Below the pieces are notes generated by a model, which was not told the DNA's origin, ran no database searches, and saw only the letters and a program-made list of their open reading frames with translations. A program made the position numbers and the translations under genes. Shown here in pieces: positions 1 through 5,962 of a stretch of DNA of 9,426 nt (position 1 is its first letter; each line of letters begins with the position of its first letter). This stretch comes from Oscillospiraceae bacterium (GTDB lineage: Bacteria; Bacillota_A; Clostridia; Oscillospirales; Oscillospiraceae), in the NCBI GenBank assembly GCA_017550765.1, contig JAFZOC010000112.1:1-9426 (forward strand), in the 5' to 3' direction.

Positions 1-898
1 CGCCCTGGCTCCCGGTGGAGATGATCACCACCTGGTCCCGGGGGAGCTGATGGACCTGGTCCAGGTCGACCATCACGTTCTCCGGGATCTCCATGCAGCC
101 CAGGACCGTCGCCACCCGCAGCACGTTCTCCATACTGCGCCCGGTGATGGCGACCTTGCGTTTGTACTTGGCCGCGACGTTGATGATCTGCTGCAAACGG
201 TGGACATTGGACGCGAAGGTCGTGATGATGATGCGCTTCTTGCAGCCCATGAAGAGCTTATCGAAGCTGGCGCCCACCTTCCGCTCCGAGTCGGAGTGAC
301 CGGGCTTCTCCACGTTGGTCGAGTCCATCATCAGCGCCAGCACACCCTCGTTGCCCAGTTCGCCGAAGCGCACCAGGTCGATCATGCCGCCGGAGATCGG
401 CGTGACGTCGATCTTGAAGTCGCCGGTATGGACGATCGTCCCCATCGGGGTCTTGATCGCCAAGGCCACAGAGTCGGGGATGGAGTGGTTGACGTGGATG
501 AACTCGATGCTGAAGCAGCCCAGCCGGAAGACCGAGCCCGCTTTTTTGGTAAAGATCTGCGAGTTCTGCAGGAGCCCATGCTCCTCCAGTTTCAGTTCCA
601 CCAGCGCCGCCGTGAGCGGTGTGGTATAGATGGGCACGTCCAGCTCGCGCAGGACATAGGGCACCGCGCCGATGTGGTCTTCGTGCCCGTGGGTCAGGAT
701 GATGCCGCGGATGCGAGAGGCGTTGTTCCGCAGATAGCTGATGTCCGGCAGGACGACGTCCACGCCGTACATGTCTTCATCGGGGAAGCCCATGCCGCAG
801 TCGATGACGATGATATCGCTGCCGAATTCGACCGCTGTCATGTTCTTGCCGATCTCGCCTAGTCCGCCCAGGGGTATGATCTTCAGTTTTTGTACCAT
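1..898 (-). CDS. rnj: Ribonuclease J, N-terminal 299 residues (3' end off window)
   Basis: Ribonuclease J is a zinc-dependent endoribonuclease and 5'-3' exoribonuclease that drives mRNA decay and rRNA maturation in Firmicutes. The metallo-beta-lactamase core is visible: HGHEDH at residues 70-75, HSIPDS at 138-143 (His138), HTGDFK at 157-162 (Asp160) and DSTN at 192-195. The beta-CASP part follows, with TFASNVHR at 227-234, GRSM at 253-256 and STGSQG at 294-299, where the window ends. Family members are about 555 residues long, so a little over half is present. The ATG at 898 is preceded by GGAG 5 nt upstream, and the protein begins MVQKLKIIPLGGLGEIGKNM as in known RNase J. I cannot tell rnjA from rnjB without the rest of the protein. 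The gene lies 109 bp downstream of recR and may have its own promoter. Confidence 0.96.
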   Translation of the reverse strand, partial: MVQKLKIIPLGGLGEIGKNMTAVEFGSDIIVIDCGMGFPDEDMYGVDVVLPDISYLRNNASRIRGIILTHGHEDHIGAVPYVLRELDVPIYTTPLTAALVELKLEEHGLLQNSQIFTKKAGSVFRLGCFSIEFIHVNHSIPDSVALAIKTPMGTIVHTGDFKIDVTPISGGMIDLVRFGELGNEGVLALMMDSTNVEKPGHSDSERKVGASFDKLFMGCKKRIIITTFASNVHRLQQIINVAAKYKRKVAITGRSMENVLRVATVLGCMEIPENVMVDLDQVHQLPRDQVVIISTGSQG

Positions 899-950
899 TC
901 TTGCTCCATTTCTATGGGGTGTTTCATTTTCTTTTTTGCTGGATGCTATG

Positions 951-964
951 TACTGGTCCCAGTA
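951..964. promoter_or_regulatory. Operator-like 14-bp palindrome over a possible -10 box upstream of RNase J gene
   Basis: The bases read TACTGG, a 2-bp centre, then CCAGTA, a 6+6 inverted repeat. On the minus strand a possible -10 hexamer, TATACT, lies at 966-961 and overlaps the palindrome. It sits about 60 bp before the RNase J start codon. No good -35 box is present at normal spacing, so the promoter is weakly supported. A 2-nt centre is too short for an RNA loop without opening base pairs, so a DNA-binding site is more natural than a hairpin. This is inference from symmetry only. Confidence 0.3.
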
Positions 965-966
965 TA

Positions 967-997
967 GCCCGATCGGACCGTTCTTAAGCGATCGGGC
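967..997 (-). other. 9-bp inverted repeat between recR and RNase J gene
   Basis: GCCCGATCG at 967-975 and CGATCGGGC at 989-997 form a perfect 9-bp stem with a 13-nt loop. It begins 10 nt past the recR stop codon on the minus strand. No T-run follows on either strand, so it is a poor intrinsic terminator. It may be an RNA-stabilising 3' hairpin for rpe-recR or a processing site. Confidence 0.5.
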
Positions 998-1007
998 AAG
1001 GACGCGC

Positions 1008-1607
1008 TCACATCTCCGTGCGGCCTTTGATGGCGCGGTCCAGCGTCGCGTCATCGGCGAACTCCAGATTGGATCCCACCGGGATCCCGTAGGCCAGGCG
1101 CGTGACCTTGATCTGGAAGTTCTTGAGCAGCCGGGAGATATACATCGCCGTGGCCTCCCCCTCCGTATCGGGGTCCGTGGCCATGATGACCTCCTCGACG
1201 CCCTCATCCGCCACCCGGTGCAGCAGTTCCTTGATGCAGATATCCTCGGGCCCGATGTGATCCATGGGCGAGAGCGCCCCGTGGAGCACGTGATAGGTCC
1301 CGTTGAATTCGTGGCCGCGCTCGATGCTGAGCACATCGCGGGGCTCGGAGACGACGCAGATGATGCTCTTGTCCCGCCGGTCGCTGGCGCAGATGGAGCA
1401 GATCTCCCCCTCCGTCAGGTTCTGGCAGATCTTGCAGCGGTGCACGTTCCTCTTCGCCGTGGTGATGGCGTCGGCAAAGGCCAGCGCATCCTGCTCCGGG
1501 AGAGACAGGATATGGAAAGCCAGACGCTGGGCGCTCTTCCGGCCGATGCCGGGCAGAGATGCGAAGCGATCGATCAGGGTCTCCAGAGATGCAGGAAAGA
1601 AAGACAT
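1008..1607 (-). CDS. recR: Recombination mediator protein RecR
   Basis: RecR works with RecO (and RecF) to load RecA on gapped, SSB-coated DNA during recombinational repair. The 199-residue length matches the family. A helix-hairpin-helix motif, LPGIGRKSAQRLAFHIL, lies at residues 18-34. A four-cysteine zinc finger follows with Cys58, Cys61, Cys70 and Cys73. The Toprim domain runs from about residue 81, with Glu88 in VVSEPRDV and the acidic TDPDTEGEATA motif at 144-154. The start at 1607 has GGAGGG located inside the end of rpe. The stop of rpe lies 1 nt upstream, so the two genes are very likely co-transcribed and perhaps translationally coupled. In many bacteria recR follows dnaX and ybaB; here it follows rpe instead. 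Confidence 0.98.
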   Translation of the reverse strand: MSFFPASLETLIDRFASLPGIGRKSAQRLAFHILSLPEQDALAFADAITTAKRNVHRCKICQNLTEGEICSICASDRRDKSIICVVSEPRDVLSIERGHEFNGTYHVLHGALSPMDHIGPEDICIKELLHRVADEGVEEVIMATDPDTEGEATAMYISRLLKNFQIKVTRLAYGIPVGSNLEFADDATLDRAIKGRTEM

Positions 1608-1608
1608 A

Positions 1609-2283
1609 TCATCCCTCCGTGCTTCCGTTCGTTGTCCCGCGGATGGCGCGGATCGCCGCGGCGCGGTCGGGTCTGCCGAACACCGCGCTCCCCGCCACCA
1701 GCACGTCGGCGCCCGCTTCGATGCAGAGCGGCGCTGTCTCCGCGTCCACGCCGCCGTCCACCTCCAGCTCGCACCGGAGGCCGCGCTCTTCGATCCAGGC
1801 GCGGATCTGGCGGATCTTCGGCAGCATGTCCGCCATGAAGCGCTGTCCGCCGAAGCCGGGCTCCACCGTCATCACCAGGACCAGGTCGACGCTGTCCAGA
1901 TAGGGCAGGACCGCCTCCGCCGGGGTCAGGGGCTTGATCGTGACGCCGGTGCGTTTGCCGCAGGCGCGGATCTTCTCCAGGGCGGCGGCGATCTGCTCCG
2001 GCTCGTCCGCCTCCACATGGACGTTCACCAGATCTGCGCCGGCCTTGCAGAACGCCTCCACATAGCGGACGGGCCGGTCGATCATCAGGTGGGCGTCCAG
2101 GAACATGTCCGTGGCCTTCCGCAGAGACTTCAGCACGGGGATCCCCATGGAGATGTTGGGAACAAAAGCGCCGTCCATCACGTCAAAATGGACATAGTCC
2201 GCGCCTCCGGCCGCGATGTCATCCACATCCGCAGCGAGCCGGGCCAGATCTGCGGCCAGTACCGAGGGAGCGACCTTGATCAT
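1609..2283 (-). CDS. rpe: Ribulose-phosphate 3-epimerase
   Basis: Rpe interconverts D-ribulose 5-phosphate and D-xylulose 5-phosphate in the cytoplasmic pentose phosphate pathway. The 224-residue protein is a full-length TIM barrel. Family metal ligands are present: His32 and Asp34 in HFDVMDG (32-38), His65 in DAHLM, and Asp176 in EVDGG (174-178). The phosphate-binding loop PGFGGQ is at 142-147 and the last barrel motif VAGSAVF is near the C-terminus. The reading frame is open for 16 more codons upstream to 2331, but I chose the ATG at 2283: MIKVAPSVLAADL aligns with the family N-terminus and AAGGTGG lies 8 nt before it. The upstream extension overlaps the promoter region. It is the first gene of an rpe-recR transcript. 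Confidence 0.97.
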   Translation of the reverse strand: MIKVAPSVLAADLARLAADVDDIAAGGADYVHFDVMDGAFVPNISMGIPVLKSLRKATDMFLDAHLMIDRPVRYVEAFCKAGADLVNVHVEADEPEQIAAALEKIRACGKRTGVTIKPLTPAEAVLPYLDSVDLVLVMTVEPGFGGQRFMADMLPKIRQIRAWIEERGLRCELEVDGGVDAETAPLCIEAGADVLVAGSAVFGRPDRAAAIRAIRGTTNGSTEG

Positions 2284-2298
2284 AGGGATACCACCTTT
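2284..2298 (-). promoter_or_regulatory. Ribosome binding site that fixes the rpe start
   Basis: On the minus strand AAAGGTGG lies about 8 nt before the ATG at 2283. No comparable site precedes the earlier in-frame ATG at 2331, so the shorter Rpe protein is preferred. Confidence 0.7.
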
Positions 2299-2329
2299 CG
2301 TGCGGTCTTCACATCCGTATCGTCGGGAC

Positions 2330-2359
2330 ATTATACTACATTCTACAATTGGAATGCAA
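2330..2359 (-). promoter_or_regulatory. Promoter for rpe-recR
   Basis: A perfect -10 hexamer TATAAT lies at 2335-2330 on the minus strand. A partial -35, TTGCAT, lies at 2359-2354 with an 18-bp spacer. Transcription would begin near 2323, giving a leader of about 40 nt before the rpe ATG at 2283. Confidence 0.7.
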
Positions 2360-2364
2360 TACTC

Positions 2365-2393
2365 TTGACGATAAGATCAGATCGCGATAAAAT
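2365..2393 (+). promoter_or_regulatory. Promoter for the xpaC-telA operon
   Basis: TTGACG at 2365-2370 and TAAAAT at 2388-2393 are separated by exactly 17 bp, a near-consensus housekeeping sigma promoter. The start codon at 2422 follows by 28 bp, so the leader is about 20 nt. The -35 box lies 5 bp from the -35 box of the divergent rpe promoter. CGATAA occurs twice, at 2369-2374 and 2385-2390, and AGATC twice in tandem at 2374-2383; either could be incidental. Confidence 0.75.
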
Positions 2394-2421
2394 AGTTTGA
2401 TTTCAACTGGGAGGCACGATC

Positions 2422-3273
2422 ATGGCATACAACTCGAAAAAGAAGCCCAAGCGTCGGCAGATCTGGACCTTTGCGCTGACCTGGCTCTTCCTGTCTGCGT
2501 TCATGGATATGTTCGAGCTCCCGAGCATCCTGGTCGGTCTCGGCGTCAGCGGTCTCGTCACCTATCTGGTCGAGCGCGCTGCCAGCCGGAAGGCGGAAGG
2601 GACCGCCGCGACGCAGCCGAAAAAGGCGCCGCAGCAGGCCCAGGCCCCCAAGGTGCAGCCGCAGTACACCTCCGAAAGGACCCAGGCACGCGCCCAGGCC
2701 CAGAAGAAGAGCTACGGCCCGGAGATCGACCCCATCGTGGAGGAAGGCCACAAAGCGCTCAGCGAGATGGGCAGGCTCTACATGTCCATCAAGGACGAAG
2801 AGATCCGCGGCAAGATCAATGAGATCATGCGCATCACCGATAAGATCATCCAGAACGCGATCGCCGATCCCGGCGATCTCCCGCAGATCAAAAAGTTCAT
2901 GACCTACTACCTGCCGACCACCCTGAAACTGCTGAACACCTACGACCGGATGAGCGCGCAGGGCATCGAGGGCGAGAATCTGGACAAGACCATGAAGAGC
3001 ATCAACACCATGCTGGACGATGCGATCGAGGCCTACAAGAAGATGCTCGACTCCCTCTTCGCCGACCAGGCTCTGGATATCGAGACCGACATCCAGGTCA
3101 TGAACACCATGCTCGCCCGGGAGGGCCTTACCGGCGCCAAGGACTTCGATGTCAGACCCGCCGAGGGCAGCTCCGCGGTCTCAGCCGGCAGCGCGCCCAC
3201 AGCCTCTGCCAGTTCCTCCGGCAGTACCGCTGCCGGGACCGCCAGCGCCTCTTCCATCGAGCTCCATCTTTGA
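2422..3273 (+). CDS. xpaC: XpaC-family membrane protein (5-bromo-4-chloroindolyl phosphate hydrolysis family)
   Basis: The 283-residue protein resembles XpaC of Bacillus, a family named for an indolyl-phosphate hydrolysis phenotype but with no firm enzymatic role. A basic N-terminus (KKKPKRR, 6-12) precedes two hydrophobic segments at about 14-28 and 34-50, so the protein is probably anchored in the membrane with its bulk in the cytoplasm. An Ala/Gln/Pro/Lys-rich linker spans about 52-98. A helical, charged domain follows at about 100-240, with no obvious hydrolase motif. The last 40 residues are a Ser/Ala/Gly/Thr-rich tail ending in ELHL. GGGAGG lies 7 nt before the ATG. The downstream TelA-family gene supports the call, because xpaC and telA (yaaN) are adjacent in Bacillus. 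Assignment rests on overall pattern and context, not on catalytic residues. Confidence 0.83.
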   Translation: MAYNSKKKPKRRQIWTFALTWLFLSAFMDMFELPSILVGLGVSGLVTYLVERAASRKAEGTAATQPKKAPQQAQAPKVQPQYTSERTQARAQAQKKSYGPEIDPIVEEGHKALSEMGRLYMSIKDEEIRGKINEIMRITDKIIQNAIADPGDLPQIKKFMTYYLPTTLKLLNTYDRMSAQGIEGENLDKTMKSINTMLDDAIEAYKKMLDSLFADQALDIETDIQVMNTMLAREGLTGAKDFDVRPAEGSSAVSAGSAPTASASSSGSTAAGTASASSIELHL

Positions 3274-3308
3274 GCAGGACTTGGATAACGATACAAGCAT
3301 CACGAACA

Positions 3309-3315
3309 GAAAGGA
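3309..3315 (+). promoter_or_regulatory. Ribosome binding site that fixes the telA start
   Basis: GAAAGGA ends 9 nt before the ATG at 3325. An in-frame ATG at 3316 abuts this site directly with no spacer, so it is unlikely to be used. Confidence 0.7.
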
Positions 3316-3324
3316 ATGTGCATC

Positions 3325-4479
3325 ATGAGTGAAGAAAGCAAGATCCCCTTCCTGACCCTCGACCCCAACGCCACCGCCGCTGCCGCCCAGGAGGCGCCCG
3401 CGGAAGAAGCCGCTCCCGAGACGGAAGAGGCCCCCGCTGAAAAGCTGGACCTCAGTTCCCTCTCCCCCGCCGAGCAGGCGGCTGTCCGGGAATTCTCCGA
3501 GCGGATCGACATCATGAACACCGAGCAGGTCATGAACTACGGCAGCAGCGCCCAGAAGAACATCTCTGAGTTCTCCGACGCCGCTCTCGCCACCGTGCGC
3601 ACCAAGGACCTGGGCAAGGTCGGCGACATGCTCAGCGATCTCGTGGTCGAGCTGCGCGGGCTGAACTTCGGCCAGGACGAAAAGAAGGGCTTCCTCGGCC
3701 TGTTCCGCAGGTCCGAACAGACGCTCGCCACGCTCCGCGCCCAGTATGACCGGGCCGAGGTCAACGTGGACCGCATCGTGGAGATGCTGCAGCGCCATGA
3801 GGTCACGCTCCTCAAGGACATCAGCATGATGGACAAGATGTATGAGAAGAACGCGGAGTACATGAAGGAGCTGACCATGTACATCCTGGCCGGCCGGCTC
3901 CGCATCGAGCATCTGCGCAAGGTCGAGCTGCCCGCCCTGGTGGCCAAGGCCAATGAGAGCGGTCTGCCCGAGGACGCTCAGGCCGCCAACGACTTCGCCA
4001 ACATGATCGGCCGCTTCGAGAAGAAGATCCACGATCTGGAGCTGACCCGCATGATCTCCGTGCAGATGGCGCCCCAGATCCGCATGGTCCAGAACAACGA
4101 CAGCCTGATGGCCGAGAAGATCCGCACTTCCATCGTCAACACCATCCCCCTCTGGAAGAACCAGATGGTCATGGCCCTGTCCCTCTATCACTCTGAGCAG
4201 GCCATGAAGGCCCAGCGCGAGGTCACCGACGTCACCAACGCCCTGCTCCAGCAGAACGCCCAGGCCCTTCACCAGGGCAGCGTGGGCATCGCGCGGGAGG
4301 CCGAGCGCGGCATCGTGGACCTGGAGACCCTCCGCAAGACCAATCAGGAGCTCATCGCCACGCTGGACGAAGTCCGCCAGATCCAGGACGACGGCCGCGC
4401 CCGCCGCGCCGCCGCCGAGGAGGAGCTGGCCCGCATCGAGGGCGCTCTGAAAAAGAAGCTGCTGGAGATGCAGGGCTGA
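3325..4479 (+). CDS. telA: TelA/YaaN-family protein (toxic anion resistance family)
   Basis: The 384-residue protein fits the TelA family, named after the plasmid tellurite-resistance protein KlaA/TelA; chromosomal members such as Bacillus YaaN have unclear roles in envelope or stress physiology. An acidic Ala/Glu/Pro-rich leader covers about residues 16-40. The family domain then runs to the C-terminus and is almost wholly helical: a segment around LGKVGDMLSDLVVELRGLNFG, a FLGLFRRSEQTL loop, the long YILAGRLRIEHLRKVELPAL stretch, and an IRMVQNNDSLMAEKIRTSIVNTIPLWKNQM region that is strongly typical of TelA. The last 80 residues look coiled-coil. No signal peptide or membrane segment is evident, so it is likely cytoplasmic and may bind the XpaC or LemA-like membrane partners. 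The gene lies 51 bp after xpaC and 20 bp before the next gene. Confidence 0.92.
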   Translation: MSEESKIPFLTLDPNATAAAAQEAPAEEAAPETEEAPAEKLDLSSLSPAEQAAVREFSERIDIMNTEQVMNYGSSAQKNISEFSDAALATVRTKDLGKVGDMLSDLVVELRGLNFGQDEKKGFLGLFRRSEQTLATLRAQYDRAEVNVDRIVEMLQRHEVTLLKDISMMDKMYEKNAEYMKELTMYILAGRLRIEHLRKVELPALVAKANESGLPEDAQAANDFANMIGRFEKKIHDLELTRMISVQMAPQIRMVQNNDSLMAEKIRTSIVNTIPLWKNQMVMALSLYHSEQAMKAQREVTDVTNALLQQNAQALHQGSVGIAREAERGIVDLETLRKTNQELIATLDEVRQIQDDGRARRAAAEEELARIEGALKKKLLEMQG

Positions 4480-4499
4480 GCCGCAGCGGGAACTGAGCC

Positions 4500-5033
4500 A
4501 TGAAGCTTTTCAAAAACCCCGTCGTCGCCTGGATCGTCTGCCTGGCGCTGATCTTCGGCTCGACCCTGCTGAACACCCGGATCCGTTTCGGGCGTCTCTG
4601 CCGGGACGCAGAGGCCGACTTCAACGGCCTCGGCGGGATCGTGTCCCAGCTGCAGACCATCCGTTCTGACGCGGACATCCTTGCCCTTGTCGCCGAGGAC
4701 AACGGGCTCGAGACCGACGCGCTCCGCGACGCCTCCGATGCGCTGCAGCGCGCGCTTGCCCGCGAGCAGGGCGCGAAGAGCGTTTTCAGCGCCTACGATG
4801 TGCTGCACACCGAGATCGCCCGGACCCAGCAGAAGCTGATGGGCGTCTCCCTCAGCAGTTCGGACGCGCAGACGGTCAGCAGCTGTATGGCGAGCCTGGA
4901 CGATGCCCAGCGCGCCATCGCCGCCTCCGGGTACAACGAGACGGTGCGGGAGTTCCAGCGCAGATATGACCGCTTCCCCACCAAGTATCTGGCAGAGTTC
5001 GCCGGCGTCAGGATGCCGGAGGTGTTCGGCTGA
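4500..5033 (+). CDS. Divergent LemA-like membrane protein
   Basis: The 177-residue protein starts MKLFKNPVVAWIVCLALIF, giving one N-terminal membrane segment at about 8-25 with a short inside tail. The rest is helical and charged. The C-terminal 33 residues (145-177) carry the LemA-family pattern: YN, then a spaced Tyr, FPT at about 163-165, a Phe-Ala-Gly, then Pro and Phe close to the end. The LemA N-terminal core, usually an Asp-Val-Gln-Leu-Lys-Arg-Arg type stretch, is not recognisable; a LCRDAEADFNGL segment occupies that place. I therefore call it LemA-like, not LemA. The function of the family is unknown. A weak CGGGA site lies 8 nt before the ATG. Its stop codon overlaps the next start by 1 nt (TGATG), indicating translational coupling. 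Confidence 0.65.
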   Translation: MKLFKNPVVAWIVCLALIFGSTLLNTRIRFGRLCRDAEADFNGLGGIVSQLQTIRSDADILALVAEDNGLETDALRDASDALQRALAREQGAKSVFSAYDVLHTEIARTQQKLMGVSLSSSDAQTVSSCMASLDDAQRAIAASGYNETVREFQRRYDRFPTKYLAEFAGVRMPEVFG

Positions 5034-5506
5034 TGTCGATCGCGGAAGGCCGCGCCTGGTTCCGGGCGCTGGGCATGGAGGAGCGCGTGCGGGAGTTCGA
5101 CGTCTCCTCTGCGACGGTGGAGCTGGCCGCCCAGGCCCTGGGCGTGGAAGGCGCGCGCATCGCCAAGACCCTCTCCTTCAAGACCGCGGACGGCTGTATG
5201 CTGATCCTGGCTGCGGGCGACGTGCGCATCGACAACAAGCGCTTCAAAGAGACTTTCCACCACAAGGCCAGGATGCTGTCCGCTGAGGAGGTCCCGGAGC
5301 TCGTCGGGCATCCGGTGGGCGGCGTGTGCCCCTTCGGCTGTAAAGAAGGGATCCCCGTCTATCTGGACGAGAGCCTGAAACGCTTCCACACCGTCTTCCC
5401 CGCCGTCGGGAGCCCCAGCAGCGCCATCGAGCTGGATCTGGATGAGCTGTTCCGCTGCTCTCAGGCCCTCGGCTGGGTCAAGGTCTGCTCTGTCCCGGAG
5501 CCATAG
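5033..5506 (+). CDS. YbaK/EbsC-family aminoacyl-tRNA deacylase
   Basis: The 157-residue protein is a single editing domain of the YbaK/ProX superfamily. Such proteins hydrolyse mischarged aminoacyl-tRNA in trans, for example Cys-tRNA(Pro). Lys45 in IAKTLSFKT corresponds to the functionally essential lysine of YbaK. The substrate-pocket glycine motif is GGVCPFG at 96-102. VYLDESLKRF at 109-118, followed by a Gly-Ser-Pro-Ser-Ser-Ala-Ile-Glu-Leu run, is typical of a Firmicute subfamily annotated simply as YbaK/aminoacyl-tRNA deacylase. I cannot name the exact tRNA substrate from sequence. The ATG overlaps the preceding stop by 1 nt. Its presence in a membrane-protein operon may reflect co-transcription and not shared function. 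Confidence 0.9.
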   Translation: MSIAEGRAWFRALGMEERVREFDVSSATVELAAQALGVEGARIAKTLSFKTADGCMLILAAGDVRIDNKRFKETFHHKARMLSAEEVPELVGHPVGGVCPFGCKEGIPVYLDESLKRFHTVFPAVGSPSSAIELDLDELFRCSQALGWVKVCSVPEP

Positions 5507-5510
5507 GAGG
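5505..5510 (+). promoter_or_regulatory. Consensus Shine-Dalgarno site for the DUF3784-like gene
   Basis: AGGAGG overlaps the stop codon of the preceding gene (TAG at 5504-5506) and lies 6 nt before the ATG at 5517. It supports that start over ATGs in the same frame at 5523 and at upstream positions. Confidence 0.75.
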
Positions 5511-5516
5511 TCGCCA

Positions 5517-5846
5517 ATGTATATGTGTCTGCTCTTCGCGCTGATCTTCCTGATCCCCACGGTCTTTCTGCTCATGGGCAAGTGGTCCTGGATCGTCCCC
5601 GGATACAACACGGCAACGCCTGCCGAAAAACGGCACTATGACGAGAAGAAGATGTGCCGCGCCGTCGGCATCATGTTTTCGGTCATGACGCTGGGTTTCC
5701 TCGTCTGCGCGGTCTTCTCCCGTTTCGTGGAGATCGGCCGGCTGGACGCCACGGTCGTGGACGATGTGAAGAAGGTCTTCTTTGTGATCGTCATCGCCGG
5801 AGCCAGCGCGACCACCTGGTACGTTCGGAAAAGATGCATGAGATAG
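5517..5846 (+). CDS. Small membrane protein, DUF3784-like
   Basis: The 109-residue protein has three likely membrane segments, at about residues 3-20, 49-68 and 86-102. Between the first two is the cytoplasmic or external signature GKWSWIVPGYNT (21-32) followed by YDEKKMCR (41-48), a combination I associate with the DUF3784 family. The function is unknown. It is the last gene of the operon, 10 bp after the deacylase gene, and is followed by an intrinsic terminator. A perfect AGGAGG site gives it probably the strongest ribosome binding site in the operon. The frame stays open upstream, but no earlier start is supported by a ribosome binding site. Confidence 0.72.
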   Translation: MYMCLLFALIFLIPTVFLLMGKWSWIVPGYNTATPAEKRHYDEKKMCRAVGIMFSVMTLGFLVCAVFSRFVEIGRLDATVVDDVKKVFFVIVIAGASATTWYVRKRCMR

Positions 5847-5866
5847 CGATCCTGCGTATAAACGAT

Positions 5867-5904
5867 GCGCAGGGGACGGTCTGATACCGTTCCCTGCGCT
5901 TTTT
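5867..5904 (+). terminator. Intrinsic terminator of the xpaC-telA operon
   Basis: A 14-bp stem at 5867-5880 and 5886-5899 (one G-U pair) closes a 5-nt loop and is followed by five Ts at 5900-5904. It lies 20 bp after the last gene. On the opposite strand the hairpin has no good T-run, so it acts mainly on plus-strand transcription. Confidence 0.92.
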
Positions 5905-5924
5905 CTATCGTGTGGAGCTGTCTG

Positions 5925-5948
5925 GATGCGCAAGTCGAACTGCGCATC
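5925..5948. repeat. 8-bp inverted repeat between convergent transcripts
   Basis: GATGCGCA at 5925-5932 and its complement at 5941-5948 enclose an 8-nt spacer. A third copy, GATGCGCA at 5864-5871, overlaps the left arm of the operon terminator. The site is 14 bp past the stop codon of the VanZ-family gene on the minus strand. It could form the 3' end hairpin of that transcript, but there is no T-run. Confidence 0.5.
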
Positions 5949-5962
5949 ACGACGCGGCGCCG

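Noticed and set aside
50..862. A plus-strand open frame of 270 codons at the left edge
   Set aside because: It is antisense to the RNase J gene, which carries all metallo-beta-lactamase motifs on the minus strand.
2284..2331. N-terminal 16-residue extension of Rpe
   Set aside because: The extension has no family match, its ATG lacks a ribosome binding site and lies within the promoter region; the ATG at 2283 has a good site and the conserved N-terminus.
741..2400. Two overlapping plus-strand frames of 365 codons each across recR and rpe
   Set aside because: Both are antisense to recR and rpe, whose catalytic and metal-binding motifs are intact; the plus-strand translations are Arg/His/Ala-rich with no domain.
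3181..4272. A minus-strand open frame of 363 codons opposite telA
   Set aside because: The translation is His/Leu/Gly/Val-rich, as expected from the complement of a charged helical protein. telA on the other strand has strong family motifs, a promoter and a ribosome binding site.
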